NCBI GenBank assembly: GCA_031841125.1
Contig: CM063114.1
Coordinates: forward strand, 28,403,266 to 28,467,265
Source: Acanthococcus lagerstroemiae
Taxonomy: Eukaryota > Arthropoda > Insecta > Hemiptera > Eriococcidae
Direction of reading: 5' to 3'
Length of the DNA stretch: 64,000 bases
Part shown: in pieces, positions 1 through 12,135 of the stretch
Layout: each line of letters opens with the position of its first letter
Position numbering within the stretch: position 1 is the first letter of the stretch
Position numbers and translations under genes: made by a program
The notes under the pieces: generated by a model
Databases searched by the model: none
The model's input: only the letters and a program-made list of their open reading frames with translations
Told to the model about the DNA's origin: nothing

Positions 1-1222
1 GTGATTATTTTCTCTGCAAAAGAAATTGACGAACGATTAAATCCGATTATGACCGCCGTCTTGGTAAATTTCATTAATTCTTCGAAAATGAAAAAATATT
101 CAGCGTTAATAACGAATGAAAAAGAAAGGAAAGGGAAAAAAACGAGAAAGAAGAAAAACGCATTAGAACAGCGTTATATGTAATTTGAACTCGAAGTTGA
201 ATTTATACGGTTGTCGTTAAAACAAGTTTCAATATAGTGGCAGTTCTCTAACTGGAAATCCAAATAATGCCGGACTTAGAAAAAACATCCCTAGTATCCT
301 TGCAAGTGACGTCTCGACTTACTGTTACACACTTTACAAATTGTCCGTGCCATAAATAGACCCTTTCTTTTTGTATACTCGTACGCTGTAAACAGAGAGA
401 TGCATGGGGAGGTGTATCGCGTAAGTCTATTTCAGAAATGATGATTGAATCCGTACAAAATGTTTACATAGGACGATTTGCACGGAAACACGTTTCATTT
501 TTTTCCCTCCTAGCCCCAGATATGGATATACGATACACGACAATCTCGAGAAAGATAACCGTTAAACTTTTCAGTTAAGAGGAAAGCCCGGTGAAAATCC
601 GAATGTAAGTTCAGACCATCAATTTTCGAAAATCTCACGACCGAGAAGTGAACGTGGCGTATGTTTTTATTCATGTATAAATATGTTGAAAATTAGAAAC
701 AATCGATCTGCTCGAAGGGTTCAGAAGGGAATCATGAAGTGGGAGTAGGGTGTGGGTTATTCTTCGCATTTTGAAAAATTGGGTGGGGCACCCCCTGAAT
801 TTGTTCCCTGTGAGTGAATTCTACCAGATTGCGAACAATTTTGAATGATATTAGGGGAAACAGACGTATTTTGGAACATACGCTTTAATTCTGTAATTAG
901 TGCCCTCTAACGGATATTAATGATAACTGTACATATACTATTAAATGAAAAATCATGACGTGTAATTTTGGAAGTCTCAGCTTCATTATTGTGAAATAAT
1001 CTTGTTTAAGCCGAATAATATTGCAACCCAAAATGATTTATATGATTTTATAAAAGGGTTGGAATACAGATTATTTCAGCCAGTTAATTAAGAAAGCTCA
1101 ACTTGGTGTAGTAGAAGACTTCTGATGAGCTTGTATTGCAGGCATGATGGGCTAGAAATGTTGTTTATATACTGAAAGTCACTTATAGGAACGAAAAGCC
1201 ATAGTATACAATAAAAGGTACA
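1..1222. other. Intergenic sequence, nothing recognised
   Basis: AT-rich sequence with no recognisable protein, RNA gene or repeat. A 60-codon open frame at the left edge is Lys/Glu-rich and matches no family I know; it could be the tail of something outside the window. Confidence 0.5.
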
Positions 1223-1224
1223 TA

Positions 1225-1272
1225 CAGGGTTAGTCAGTTTAAAACGCAAAATGAAAAATCTCGTTTACAAGT
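1225..1272 (+). repeat. Left terminal inverted repeat of foldback copy 1
   Basis: CAGGGTTAGTCAGTTTAAAA followed by CGCAAAATGAAAAATC and CGTTTAC. It pairs with the inner right copy at 3665-3708 over nearly its whole length, and with the outer right copy at 3790-3832 mainly over its first 26 bases. Confidence 0.75.
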
Positions 1273-1339
1273 GAAGCGTACTCGGTGTGTCTCTTATATT
1301 TTTAAAACAATGAATTCGCGAAGCGTACTCGGAGCGTTT

Positions 1340-3125
1340 CTTTTTCAATAATCTTCGGGGAAAATCACCGATGATTTTCGCAGAATTTCTTCGAAAATCT
1401 TTGGGAAAATTTTCCAATGATTTTTAAGGAATTTCACTGGGAATTTTTGGAAACCAATTCCGGTAATTTTCGATACAACTAACTTACAGGAAAAATATTC
1501 TCCGAAGAGATTCATCGAAAATCTTCAGGAATCATTTTCGATGATCTTCAAGAAATTTCATGAGAAATTGTTTGGAAAAAATTCCAATAATGTCCAAAGA
1601 ATCTCATTCGAAATCTGTAGAGAAATTCGGGGGAAATACCGGATGATTTTCAAAGGAAGTTCATCGGAAATGGAAAGAAAAATTCGAAAATTTCCGAAGA
1701 ATTTTATCGGAAATCTTTTGAGAAACTCTCCAATATTTTCCAACAAAAAACTTCTGGAAAATCTCCCGACAACTTTAGAAGTATTTCGTAGGAAATGATT
1801 CGGAGGGGGGAGGGGCTCCGTCAGTTTTTGAACAATTCAATAAAAAATCTCCCGCAGAATTTCATCGGAAATCTTTTGAGAAAATCTCCAATATTTTCCA
1901 ACAAAAAGTTACTTCGAGAAAATTTCCCGACAACTTTGGAAGTATTTCATATGAAATATTGAGAGGGAACTCCTTCAGTTTTTGAAAAATTTAATCAAAA
2001 ATCTTCAGGAAGATCTTCGAGAAATTTCATCCGAAACTTCAGGGAAAATCTCTTAATGATTTTTTTTAAATTTCATTAGAAATTTTTGCTGAAAAAATTC
2101 GATAATTTCCCCAGAATTGCATTGAAAATTATTCAACCAGAGAATTTCTTGACCAATTTTCAAAAAGATTCCCATGATTGTTGAAAAACAACTCCGATAA
2201 TTTTAGGAGAAGTTTTTTCGTAATTTTAGAAAAAATCTGCAATTATTCTAAAGGATTTAATCGGAAATTACTGAGAAGTGTCTCTGATGAAATTTGAAAA
2301 ATTTCTTCAGATAAATGAGTCGATAATTTCTCATTGTCTAAGGAATTTTCATCGGAAAGTTTTGAATTACATTACTGATAAATTCAGAAGAATTTCATTA
2401 GAAAAGTCCAGGGAAAATCTTCGATGACCTTTGACGATTTTTATCGGAAGTAATTAGAAAAAATTTTCGATAATTTCCGAAAAATCTCATTGAAAATCTT
2501 TAGAAATTGTTTCCAATGTTTAAAAAAAAAAATCATCAAAATTCTTCGAGAAAATTTTCCGACAATCTGTGAAGCATTTCATAAGAAATATTGGAAAAAA
2601 ACTCCGACAGTTTTTGAAGAATTTTATCATAAATTCTCAGGAGAAATGTTCGATCCCGGAAGAATTTCTTCGGAAACTTTGCGAAAAATCATCTAATGAT
2701 TTTTCAGGAATTTCTTTGGAAATTTTGAAGAAAAAATATTCCGGTAATTTCTGAAGAAATTCTTACATGATTTTCGAGGAGCTTCCCCTTTGATTATCCA
2801 AGATAATTTCCGAGGAATTTTATCGAAAATATTACGGAAAAACTTTCGGTTTTTTTAGGGATACTTCTTAGTAATTTCCAATAAAATCCTTTGGAATAAT
2901 TTCAGATTTTCTCCAACAGTTCGAAAAAAATTCTCCTAGAATCATAAGAGATATTCGGGGAAAAACCACAACGGTTTTTGAAGGATTTATCAACAATCTT
3001 CAGGTAAAATGTTCTCCGATGACTAAGACATTTCATAAAAAATTTTTGGGTTAAAAATCCGATAATTTCCGAAGATTCCCTCCGGAAATCTTTCGAAAAC
3101 ATTTCCAATGTTTTTCAAAGAATTT
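1340..3125 (+). repeat. Degenerate ~47-bp tandem array, forward arm
   Basis: Units begin near GAATTTCATCGGAAATCTTC and recur about every 45-48 bases (for example near 1554, 1599, 1647 and 1694). Each unit contains ATCGGA and, some 20 bases later, TCCGAT, so a single unit is itself a small hairpin. Copies are diverged, with many indels. Confidence 0.75.
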
Positions 3126-3129
3126 CTTT

Positions 3130-3660
3130 TAAAATTTTCCGAAGAATTCTTCAAAAATTATCGGAAAATTTTCTCAACGAATTTTAATGTTACTTTTTGG
3201 AAAATATTGGAAATTTTTTCTGAAAATTTCTGATAAGATTCGTCGGAAATTATCGGATTTTTTTTCAAATATTTTCGATAAAAATTCCTTAGATGTCATT
3301 GGAAAATTTTCCCGAAGATTTTTCCCATAGATTTTCGATGAAATTCTTCGGAGAACATTTTACCTGAAGATTGTCGATAAAATTCTTTAAAATCCGTCAG
3401 AGCTTTCCCATGAATATTACCTGTGAAATTCTTAAAAATTATCGGAAAAGTCCCCGGAAGATGTTTGAAGAAATTCTTTAGAAAACAGAGATTCTTTGGA
3501 AATTATGGGAATTTTTTCCCAAAAATTTTTGATGAAATTCCTTAGAAGTTATCGGAGAATTTTCCCGAACATTTTTCCTGAAGATTTTCGATGAAATTCT
3601 TCAAAAACCCACCGGAGTTTTCCCCCGGGTATTTCCTAATCGGAACATTTTCTCGATGAA
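3130..3660 (-). repeat. Degenerate ~47-bp tandem array, reverse arm
   Basis: Same unit as the forward arm but in reverse complement (TTTTCCCGAAGATTTTCGAT, then GAAATTC). It is about one third the length of the forward arm, so the foldback is asymmetric. Confidence 0.7.
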
Positions 3661-3664
3661 TTTT

Positions 3665-3832
3665 AACGCCGTAAACAAGATTTTTCATGCTGCGTTTTAA
3701 ACTGAATAAGTAGTTCCGTCGTTGCACTGGCCTTTCATAATACAAGTTAGTGTATGCACCGCGGCGGTTTAGTCATATTAACACTCAGCGAACGGGATTT
3801 TCCTATGCTGCGTTTTAAACTGACTAACCCTG
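3665..3832 (-). repeat. Duplicated right terminus of foldback copy 1
   Basis: Two copies of the terminal sequence (GCTGCGTTTTAAACTGA...) lie about 125 bp apart at 3665-3708 and 3790-3832. The inner one is longer and closer to the left end (it keeps GTAAACAAGATTTTTCAT). Only the outer one ends in CCCTG next to TA. Confidence 0.65.
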
Positions 3833-3834
3833 TA

Positions 3835-4363
3835 TATTACAAATAATTGTAAATAATAAGCTTCCAAAGTAAAGTATAGGTTAATTGCGATGGCTTCAGT
3901 CTTGCTTCTTGGTGGCTTCATCTAACAGTATACATGAAACAAACACATATACTGTCAGTCATATGATGTCAAGATAACGGTACCTATGATTAGTTACAAG
4001 GTGAAGCACCAACATAGGAGATCCTAGGGGCAGTTCATGAAGTCAGTACAAGGTGGTGTGCAAGGCGTCTGGATGACGGCTTGCGCGGCGGCTTATAGTG
4101 TCTTTAAGTATTAATTGCCACTTGGGACCATAAGAGGGCGAGCGCAAGCGAGAGAGAAAAAAAGAGCGAGATCAACTTTAGTAAAAATTGGCAGTTAATC
4201 TAACGGTTATCTGAACCTGAGAATCTTATCAATTCTGCTCGGAACGTCATCAACACAACACGAGCACAATCAGTTAGTCCAATTGTTGATTTATGTCGGT
4301 TGTTGAAAAATTTTCCAACCTTTCTAGTTTTTTTGTTTTTTTTAATGAATTGTAATGATAGCT
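3835..4363. other. Spacer between the two foldback elements
   Basis: No gene or repeat family recognised. A short purine-rich run (GAGAGAGAAAAAAAGAGCGAG) sits near 4150. Confidence 0.45.
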
Positions 4364-4366
4364 ATA

Positions 4367-5500
4367 CAGAGTTAGTCGGTTTTCCTTCCGTCATAGGAAA
4401 ACTAGTTTTTCACGACACCAGGTGCACGTTCTTTCGCCAGGCGAGCGGTCTTTTTGACAAGAATTCCATGGGAAATATTCGGGTGAAACTCCGATGGCTT
4501 TTGAAGAATTTTATAAAGAATCTTGAGGAAAAATTTTCTAAATCTCCGAAGAATTTCATCGGAAATCTTCGAGAAAAATCTCCTATTCTGGAAAAATTTG
4601 CGATAATTTTCGTAGATTTTCATCGGACATCATTGAGAAATATCTCCAACGATTCCAAACAATTTTATAAAGAATCATCGAGAAGTATTTCTGATGATTT
4701 TGGAAGGATACCCTTAGAAAAAATTCTGATTCTTTTCAGAGATTTTCGTCAAAAAGGCTCGGGGAAAATCTCCAGTGATTTCTAAGGAATTAATCAGAAA
4801 TCTTAGAGAAAAAATGTGATGATTTCCGGAGAATTTCATCGGAAATATCCAAAAAAAGTCGAGTGTTTTACAAAGAATTTCCTCGAAAATTTTCTCATAA
4901 TTTTCAAAGAATTGCAACGGAAATTTCCGGAAAACAACTCCGATAATTTCCGAAGAATCTCATCGAAAATTTTTAGAAAAAATTTTCAATAATTTCCAAG
5001 AAAGTTCATCAGCATTCTTCGAGAAGACTTCCAAAGAATTTTTGAAGTATTCCATAGGAAATATTCGAAGAGAAACTCCGATGGTTTCTGATGAATTTCA
5101 TCGAAAATCTTCTGGAAAAATGTTCGATAATCTTCAAAGAATTTCATCGTAATCTTCGGAAAAAATCTCGGATGATTTTTAAGCAATTTCATTGTAAATT
5201 TTCGGGGAAAATGTCCAATAATTTCGAAAATCTTTTAAAAAATTCTCTATTCTTTTCCAAAAAATTTCATAAAAATTCTTCGAGAAAATTTTGTGATAAT
5301 TTTTGGAGAATTTTATCAAAAACACTCAGGAAATAACACCGAGAGTTCTGAAAAATTGCACCGAAAATCTTCAGAAATAACCTTCGATTATTTCCAAGGA
5401 ATTTCATGAAACGTATTCGGGACGATTCCTTTGATTTTCAAAGATTATTTCCGACGAACCTTATCGAAAATATTAAGGGTAAATTTCCGATCATTTCTTT
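4367..5500 (+). mobile_element. Foldback-type element, copy 2, right end missing
   Basis: Starts after TA with CAGAGTTAGTCGGTTTTC, a diverged version of the copy 1 terminus, then runs into the same ~47-bp hairpin units (about 4455-5480) in the same orientation as the forward arm of copy 1. I found no reverse arm and no right terminus, so it is truncated or its end has decayed. Frames at 4300-4785 and 5091-5336 are repeat translations, not genes. Confidence 0.6.
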
Positions 5501-6149
5501 CCTTCAGTTCTCTTTTGCCAGTGGTAAAAGATTTCAAGCCCGTCGTTACAATCTTACCCGCCTCCACCTAGGCGTGGCCTCGAAATACATGATTTCACTC
5601 TTTCAGCTCTATCTTGGGGACGTTGTGCTTGAATGGTGCGAAATTTATCATGTAAGTGAAGGCTCCCAGTGTAAATACAACCAATTTTTTTTTTACCTTT
5701 TCTGTTGTTTAAAATCGATTTTGTAATTTTCAAAATGGCACCTACACCGCCATTCTCGATCTGGCAAGGAAATTTTAACTAGTTAATACTTCGCAATATA
5801 TTCCCCACCTTCATGCCAATTTTCAGTATTTTTATAGGGGTGGCACAAACTTATACGCTCAAAAAACTGCTTCCCCCCCCCGCTCTCCGCTAATTTTTGC
5901 TCATGATGCTGAAAAACCAGATTCGGCACCAATTTCTTTTCAAGTAAGAGCTATATGAAGGGTAACCTCGCTCTAAAATTTTTAGCTATCGTCGCACTTT
6001 TTCACCAGGGATACGATACTTCTTTGTTTTTAATTGAAATCACTCTTTCCACTCACAAAAGGTAGGGCAAGGAGTTGATCAAGGTGCAATACAAAGGGAG
6101 ACCATTAGTTCCCACAGGAAAGGTGACGTACTTATGAGTATATCCTCAC
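5501..6149. other. Unassigned sequence
   Basis: Contains the end of a 106-codon frame (5406-5726) that begins inside the foldback array and has no recognisable domain, plus a run of ten Cs at 5873-5882. Nothing else supported. Confidence 0.4.
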
Positions 6150-7420
6150 GAAAAACTCTCCTAGAGGGATCACATGTCAGAGAAAATAAGCAAAGGAATT
6201 GAGGCTCTTTGGGCTTGCCGTACCCTTGTCGGCAAGACCTGGGGACTCTCTCCCAAAATGATACACTGGATATACAAACCGGTGTAATACGACCCAGAAT
6301 CACATATTATGCGGCAGTTGTGTGGTGGGGCCGAGACCACCTGCAATCGTGCGTGTGATGACAACGGGGCAATGAGAACGGTGCCGACGAAAGCACTTGG
6401 AAGACTCCTAAACCTGCCATTACTTCACACTGCTATAGAAGCAGCTGCGATAATGGGGGCTTATCGCCTTGGTCAACCAAACCTTCGGACCCAAAAACAA
6501 GCCACAGAAAGATATCAGAGAAGGTGAGGACGATATATAATGTTTTGGAACGCCGAGGGACAGAATCGCGATGGAACAGTTCTTTGACAAGTCACACCGT
6601 GCATTCATACACACACTGGAGGCAAGGAAAAAGAGGTAGCCAAGAATTCTAGGAAAAGAGGAGCATGTGTGGTTTGCAGATGCCTCAAAGAATGACCAAG
6701 GTGCAGGAATCGGAATTACGAATGCAGACGGCGCTGACAGCTATTTAGTGGCACTGAATGAGGGCGTCACGATCCTCCAAACAGAGGTAATGGTGGTCAC
6801 GGTAGTCATTGATAGAAGCCAGCAGACGAGCCTTGTTAATAAACAGATCTATCTGTACAGACAATCAAATGGCTATTAAGGCACTATCGGCACACCAAAG
6901 TACATCCTTGGCGGTGATGGACTCCATTAGCAAATTATACATTCTTGCTGAAGAGAACCGTGTCACCATACTATGGACACCGGTATACATGATCGCGGAT
7001 AAGCTAACGAAGGAAGGCACAGAAAGGAACTGGCAATGCCTAGGCCGTATCTTCCCATAGCATACAGCGTCATAAAATCCAAAGTGAAAGCTTGGATAAG
7101 TAAGCAGATGGAAATCCATTGGCGGGCGGCCAGTGGCATGAAAGTCAACAAAACACTGATAGAAGACGCCACGGGTAGGTACTCCGAGTTCCTACTAGGG
7201 CTCGACAGAAAACATACAAGGTTAATGGTCGGACTTCTAACTGGTCATGGAGCCACAACACACATGTGACTATAAAATAGGAGCGGCAAGAAGCAGCTCC
7301 TGTAGGGACTGTGAAGAAGGGGAAGAAACCTCGACTCACATCATATGTCAATGCCAGCAATAGCCGGGACAAGACGCAAAGCACTGGGACTGGTGGAGTA
7401 TCCAGCACCTAGTAAAGTCA
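6150..7420 (+). pseudogene. Non-LTR retrotransposon ORF2 fragment (RT tail + RNase H)
   Basis: Several frames, broken by stops and shifts, read in order as the end of a non-LTR retrotransposon polyprotein. Around 6210-6340 lies LWACRTLVGKTWGLSPKMIH followed by YAAVVWWGR, the motif block just after the RT domain. From 6667 an RNase H domain follows: FADASKNDQGAGIGI with the first Asp, an EVMVVTVV stretch with the Glu, and TDNQMAIKAL with the next Asp. After 6950 comes a shortened VTILWTPVYMIADKLTKEG, where the usual PGHxxIxGNExAD segment is partly lost. At 7036-7269 the tail HTRLMVGLLTGH precedes a Cys/His segment (CRDCEEGEETSTHIICQC). The RNase H suggests an I/Loa-like or RNase H-bearing jockey lineage. 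The RT core and endonuclease are absent (5' truncated). Confidence 0.75.
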
Positions 7421-7424
7421 AAAT

Positions 7425-8020
7425 GCTACTCCGTCGCACTTGATGTGATCGCCGGGCTGATGCCCCTGTACATCAAGGCGAGAGAGCGCGCCACGCTCTA
7501 CCGCCTGCGTAGGGGCGAGCCGGTCTTCTGGGAAACGACTGAGTTGCAACCGCCAGCCGATGGTAAAATCCGAAACGCTACCACAAAGAGCAAGTACGGA
7601 CATATGCTGTAAGGGAATGGCAGCAGAAGTGGGACGCGTCCAGCAATGGGCGCCGAACGCACCAGTCCTCCCGATGTTGGTTGGCACCTGGAGATGCGTT
7701 GGTTTAGGCCGTTCAAGTATCTTATTTGGCTACTGAACGGTCACGATCCATTTGAGGAGTATTTCGAACGCTTCAGTTTGAGAGACCATGAGCCATGCGG
7801 TTGCTGAGACGTGGGCATGACACCTGCACCTCTCCTAAATGAATGTCCGCTTCACGATGACCGACAGCGCCGAGTCATGTTCGAGCTGCGGAAGTTGGCC
7901 GGTCCTATGTGGACTGGTTCGCATGTCCACAACCCTCCGACTGCTCTCGCGGCACGCCGAAGATACCCTCCACCCCCTAAGGGGGCGGCGTTGACCGAGG
8001 TACAGTCAAGTCCGGTGTAG
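7425..8020 (+). pseudogene. R1-like non-LTR retrotransposon C-terminal fragment
   Basis: A second, different retrotransposon tail begins directly after the RNase H fragment. Readable pieces are DVIAGLMPLYIKARERATLY (7441-7500), VREWQQKWD (about 7610) and the Cys/His terminal block WLLNGHDPFEEYF...FSLRDHEPCGC...LLNECPLHDD (7710-7860). In R1-type elements this block is a C-terminal zinc-knuckle region of ORF2. At least three frame changes or stops separate the pieces. The sequence is GC-richer than its surroundings. Which clade it belongs to is an inference from motif order only. Confidence 0.6.
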
Positions 8021-8330
8021 ACCGTAAGGTCGCCGAAGAGGCTAGTGCGACCGCTAAATTTAAGGTAAATCTGGGATTTCAATTTTACAAGCCCCGTACC
8101 GTCGCAGTTGGTTGGAGCTTAAAATGATAGGCGTAGAAATGGGCACTTGGGTGGTGATGTGGGTGTATAAAAATAGATATAAGGGAACACCCAAGACGGT
8201 GGAGGGACTAACGCGCAATGATAGTGTAAAAGTGAAGTTACTTAGCTGATCCTCAACAGCAACCTGAGGAAAAGTGCAATGGACTACAACGTCTGAGTAC
8301 TCGGCGCACACAGTGCCACCTCACAAAAAT
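8021..8330 (+). other. Possible 3' UTR of the R1-like fragment
   Basis: Follows the C-terminal fragment without a break in composition until about 8330, then returns to AT-rich background. No poly(A) tail or target duplication identified. Confidence 0.3.
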
Positions 8331-11300
8331 GTGATGCACTCCCGTCATCGGCCAGGTAGGACATTCGTTTAGATCAGTTTAATTTGGTCACAGTTACAGT
8401 TTATGTTCAGCACTCATATTTGCTTTTTCTATTGATCGTTCAATACACGCGTTTTTTCTACTCGCTTTCGTCTTTTGATTTCGATTACCCTCGCAGCAAT
8501 CCGGACTGAACACTTTTCTCGTACAATCTCGAAAAATCCGCAAATTTGAATATTTCACGTTTCAGCTCCCTGTGAACTAATAAGGATGGAGGTTGGTACC
8601 AAAACAACCTCGAATTTGAAAAAGGCGTACTTTTCCTGAACAGAATAACAGTGAGTTTTCTTATGGGTCATGAAGAATCGATCATGCAAAATTGAAATAA
8701 GTTCGACAGCATCCTAACATGAATAGCTCCAAGGCATCCAGTAGTTGCTCCTCTTCAGTTTTAGACCTCGATAGCCACCCTGCTTTAGCTTACGAAGTGT
8801 ACGTGCTCAATATGTACTAGACACTGAATTCCTCGACTTCAGAAACCCTAATTCTGGTATAGTTGAGGTAGTTAGCCGTTGTTTTTAGGTTCTGTTTCCT
8901 TATGGACCCTTTTGGGTTATGAGCGGGAAAGAAGCAACCCGTCCTGGACGGCACCCATGTACTTTTGTGCATTTTTTACGGTTTTTGGGCAGGAAGTGAA
9001 ACTACCGCATGTGTACTCCAAATTAATATCCTCATTCGAGCAATTTTTGAGTAATTCAACGATTTTATCACTGCTATGTACGTCATTAAAACTTAGTACA
9101 CTCGTTCGAATACTCGACAGTGGGACTCGGCGAGCACGCGTGTAACAAAGCAGCGGCCACAGCATCCTCAACCCTCAACACGTGGAACAAAATACTCGTA
9201 CCTTTCTTGGGCCAGTTGAAGCTTTCTTTTTTCCCGGGATATTCGTCTCCATCCTTCATCGATATATAACAAACCTCTCTCCCGTTCTCTATGTTTCACC
9301 CGAGTGTAAAACAAGAAACGGAAAAATCAGTTTCGAATTCGAGCAGCAGCATTCGAGAGAGTCCACCGGGGAAATGAAACTCGGTTAACAAGGCTGTAAT
9401 TTCGATTTTCGGAGTACGTTATTATCATTTTTTTTTGAGCCGGCATACCGAGCATTGTATACGATATTATGTTCCAGACTAGTTCGAGTTCGTTTCTCGG
9501 TTTTCCATGTTGCCCCTTTTCCTGTCTTGCCCTCACCTGATGAGAAGGTTCTCGTGTTTACGCCTACAATTATAGTAATTGGGCACTTGTTTTGTTTTGG
9601 TTTAACAAGGGTTCCATGTTCGGTAGGTATGTTGTATGAAGAGAAGACTGTAACGATGATGAGCCATATGGGAATATACCATATATCTGACACACGAACG
9701 CTCCACGGCTTTGTTTAAATTAGCAAGCGTTGAAAACAGTCATAGAATCCGCATATACTGTCTCTAGTACGATTAAAATGATTCTTTATATCGAAAATAT
9801 AACTAATCGAATTTTAATTATCTTCGCTTCCATTTAATTAAAATTTATATCTTTTTCGTGTGTCCACTATTTCCTCCAGTCGATATTTTATCAAACTTCT
9901 GTTTATGTTGATAACTGCGTTTTTTCCCCTATCCTTTCTTTCTTTCCTGTTCCTAACGGTGAACTGTTTCCGTAATTAATGACGTTCTATCAACTAACTT
10001 TGGAAAATGTCAAGATTAAAGAATTACATGGACGACTGCCTCCCGATTGGTCTATCAATCTCTTTCGTGTGACATTAAACGGAAACTAGGAATGTATCTT
10101 TAATAGCATTTGCGCAAGTGGCAATATATAGTTATTTGAGTAATAAACTTGTTGCGAGGATCGTAAAGGCCGGCACGCAGAGGTGGACGTTATTATTGTC
10201 GCCGTTTATGGAAGGTAGTTTTGACTTTTATCGATTTTTAAATGACCGACGCTGCCAGCCAGACACGAATTAGTCGTTCTGGAATCGCGTTAAGATGGCG
10301 CGCGTCTCTCGAAATGATAAAGAAACCCGCGGCCCATTACGCGCACATCGATACAGGGGCCAGAGGGCGCGAAAAAGAAGTTGCGAAGTCATTCCGCGAA
10401 TCACGTTTTATTTTTCTAATTTCGAAGCCCAATTTTTCCTTTTCTCGTCTTACGCCGCCTTTAGAAACGGGGTTCAACAATAATTCTTAAAACAACGATG
10501 GGAAACTTAAGATATTCGTGACTAAGATGGATGTTCACTCTTTGGACCAGAGACTCACTCTCTTCAATCACACCGGGTGATTACTTTGCGCTGCACTTTC
10601 CGCTACACCGCTTGATGTATACAGAAACCGTTACCGGGCTATGATTAGAAAAGAAAATCGAAAAGGTTGAAGTTTTGAAATATTTACGAAAAGTTTCGAC
10701 GACTTTCACGTATGCAGCGGCGCGGCAGATATAAGAAAGAGCACCGACATGTTTGGCGGGAATTGATGAGCAATTCTGGTACATATTCAAGACATTAAAC
10801 GCCAATCAGAATGAACGGAGTATGGTTTTATTCTTATTGGAGGAGGCGGGAGAAGCTTTGGTGTGTTCATCAGAAAGCCAAATGGAAGAAATCAACTCTT
10901 CTCTGAATAAGTATTAGGTCATTCTACCGAAACCTTGTTACTTTTGTCCCAGCTAGATATCTAGCGATGTATAAACAATAGGGCCCCCTCTATTACTGTA
11001 TACAGGCTCAGAGGATAACGTATTATATCTTTTTAATTAATTTGATGTATCGTGCCCCCATCCCTATTGTGGTAATTCCAGTTTAATGCTCAAAAATTCC
11101 TTCACCGTGGACTGTACTACAAAATATTATTTTCTTTAAATATTATCGTTGCGTGTTTGGATAAACTGATGCGCGTGTATAGTTTTAGTGATGTCGTGAG
11201 GCGAATTCGCATTCTCGCTCACGCCATCACTGAAAAAAATGATTTTTTGAGTAAGGGACTAGTTCATAGTATTCATGGAAGGATTACTGTAAAAGGTGAT

Positions 11301-11449
11301 AAATAGTAGAATTACATTTTATTCGTATAACGAATCCTCACTTTTGAAGCAATGAGTGCCTGAAAATAAAGGAATGTGCAGACAATGGTTTCAATACTAG
11401 ATTTTCTGGGAATAAATGACCGAAGGAAGAGTGTTCCTTACTTGTAGTA
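8331..11449. other. About 3.1 kb with nothing recognised
   Basis: Read on both strands. Open frames up to 102 codons (9385-9693 minus, 9455-9718 plus) overlap each other and show no domain. No repeat family, tRNA or clear element end was seen. Diverged exons of a host gene cannot be excluded by eye. Confidence 0.4.
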
Positions 11450-12135
11450 GCTATGATATATCACGCAATCACAACATTATGCGGTATTACTATTTGGCTT
11501 ATTCTTCAATGTAATAATAATTCTCACTTCCAGTCGTCATTACTAGAGATTCTGAGCACTAATGGCAGAAAGAGAGTACTTCTTACATGCATCTCACACG
11601 TGTCATGTAATCAGTACATTATGCAGTGTTATTGACTGACTTATTCTTCAATGTAATGCATGACCTTTAAGAATGTGTACATTACAACCCTATGAATGCA
11701 CTCGCCAACTCTGGCCGGGTGCTCCGTGCATGGCAGAATCGAACTATCCCCTGCTTACGCGACTGTGAGTGCATTGTTTAATGAAGCAGTAAAATTTTTA
11801 GATCATGTACAGAACTGTGTTATTCTCAGTACTCACTACCTTATAAATGCATTTAGCAATATTGCCCCGGTACTCAGTACATTACGGATGAGCTGAGCTA
11901 TTCTATGCTTATGCGACTGTGAGTGCCTTGTTTAATGGATGAGTAGTTAAATTTATAGATCATGTACACAACTGCGTCATCTTCTGTGTCACTACCTTAC
12001 AAACGTATTTAGCAAGATCGGCCCGGTACTCAGTGCATTACAGAGTTGAACTATCCCATGCTTACGCGACTGTGAGTGCGTTGTCTAATGGAGTGATTAC
12101 ATTTTTGAAAATATTGCCTCATCTCACTTCCAGCT
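11450..12135 (+). repeat. Diverged tandem array, ~142-155 bp period
   Basis: CTTACGCGACTGTGAGTGC recurs near 11754, 11909 (one change) and 12061, with conserved flanks (GATCATGTACA, ACTACCTTA, ATTTAGCAA). Upstream, CTTATTCTTCAATGTAAT recurs at about 11498 and 11640. Copies differ by many substitutions, so the array is old. No coding role seen. Confidence 0.7.

Larger units (their letters stand above)
1225..3832. mobile_element. Foldback-type DNA transposon, non-autonomous (copy 1)
   Basis: The left end reads CAGGGTTAGTCAGTTTAAAA and the same sequence appears in reverse complement ending at 3832. Both ends are flanked by TA (1223-1224 and 3833-3834), so a 2-bp TA target duplication is likely, as in Tc1/mariner-like elements. 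The interior is almost entirely degenerate tandem repeats of about 47 bp, in one orientation up to about 3125 and in the opposite orientation from about 3130 to 3660, so the whole element can fold back on itself. No transposase is visible. The right terminus occurs twice: an inner copy at 3665-3708 and the outer one at 3790-3832. Open frames here only reflect the repeat (FIGNLREKS-like strings). Family assignment by TSD is an inference. Confidence 0.75.

Noticed and set aside
1541..5336. Open frames on both strands in the foldback arrays (for example 1541-1798, 4300-4785, 5091-5336)
   Set aside because: They translate the ~47-bp repeat (FIGNLREKS, IPLEIF strings) in several frames at once; the repeat simply lacks stops.
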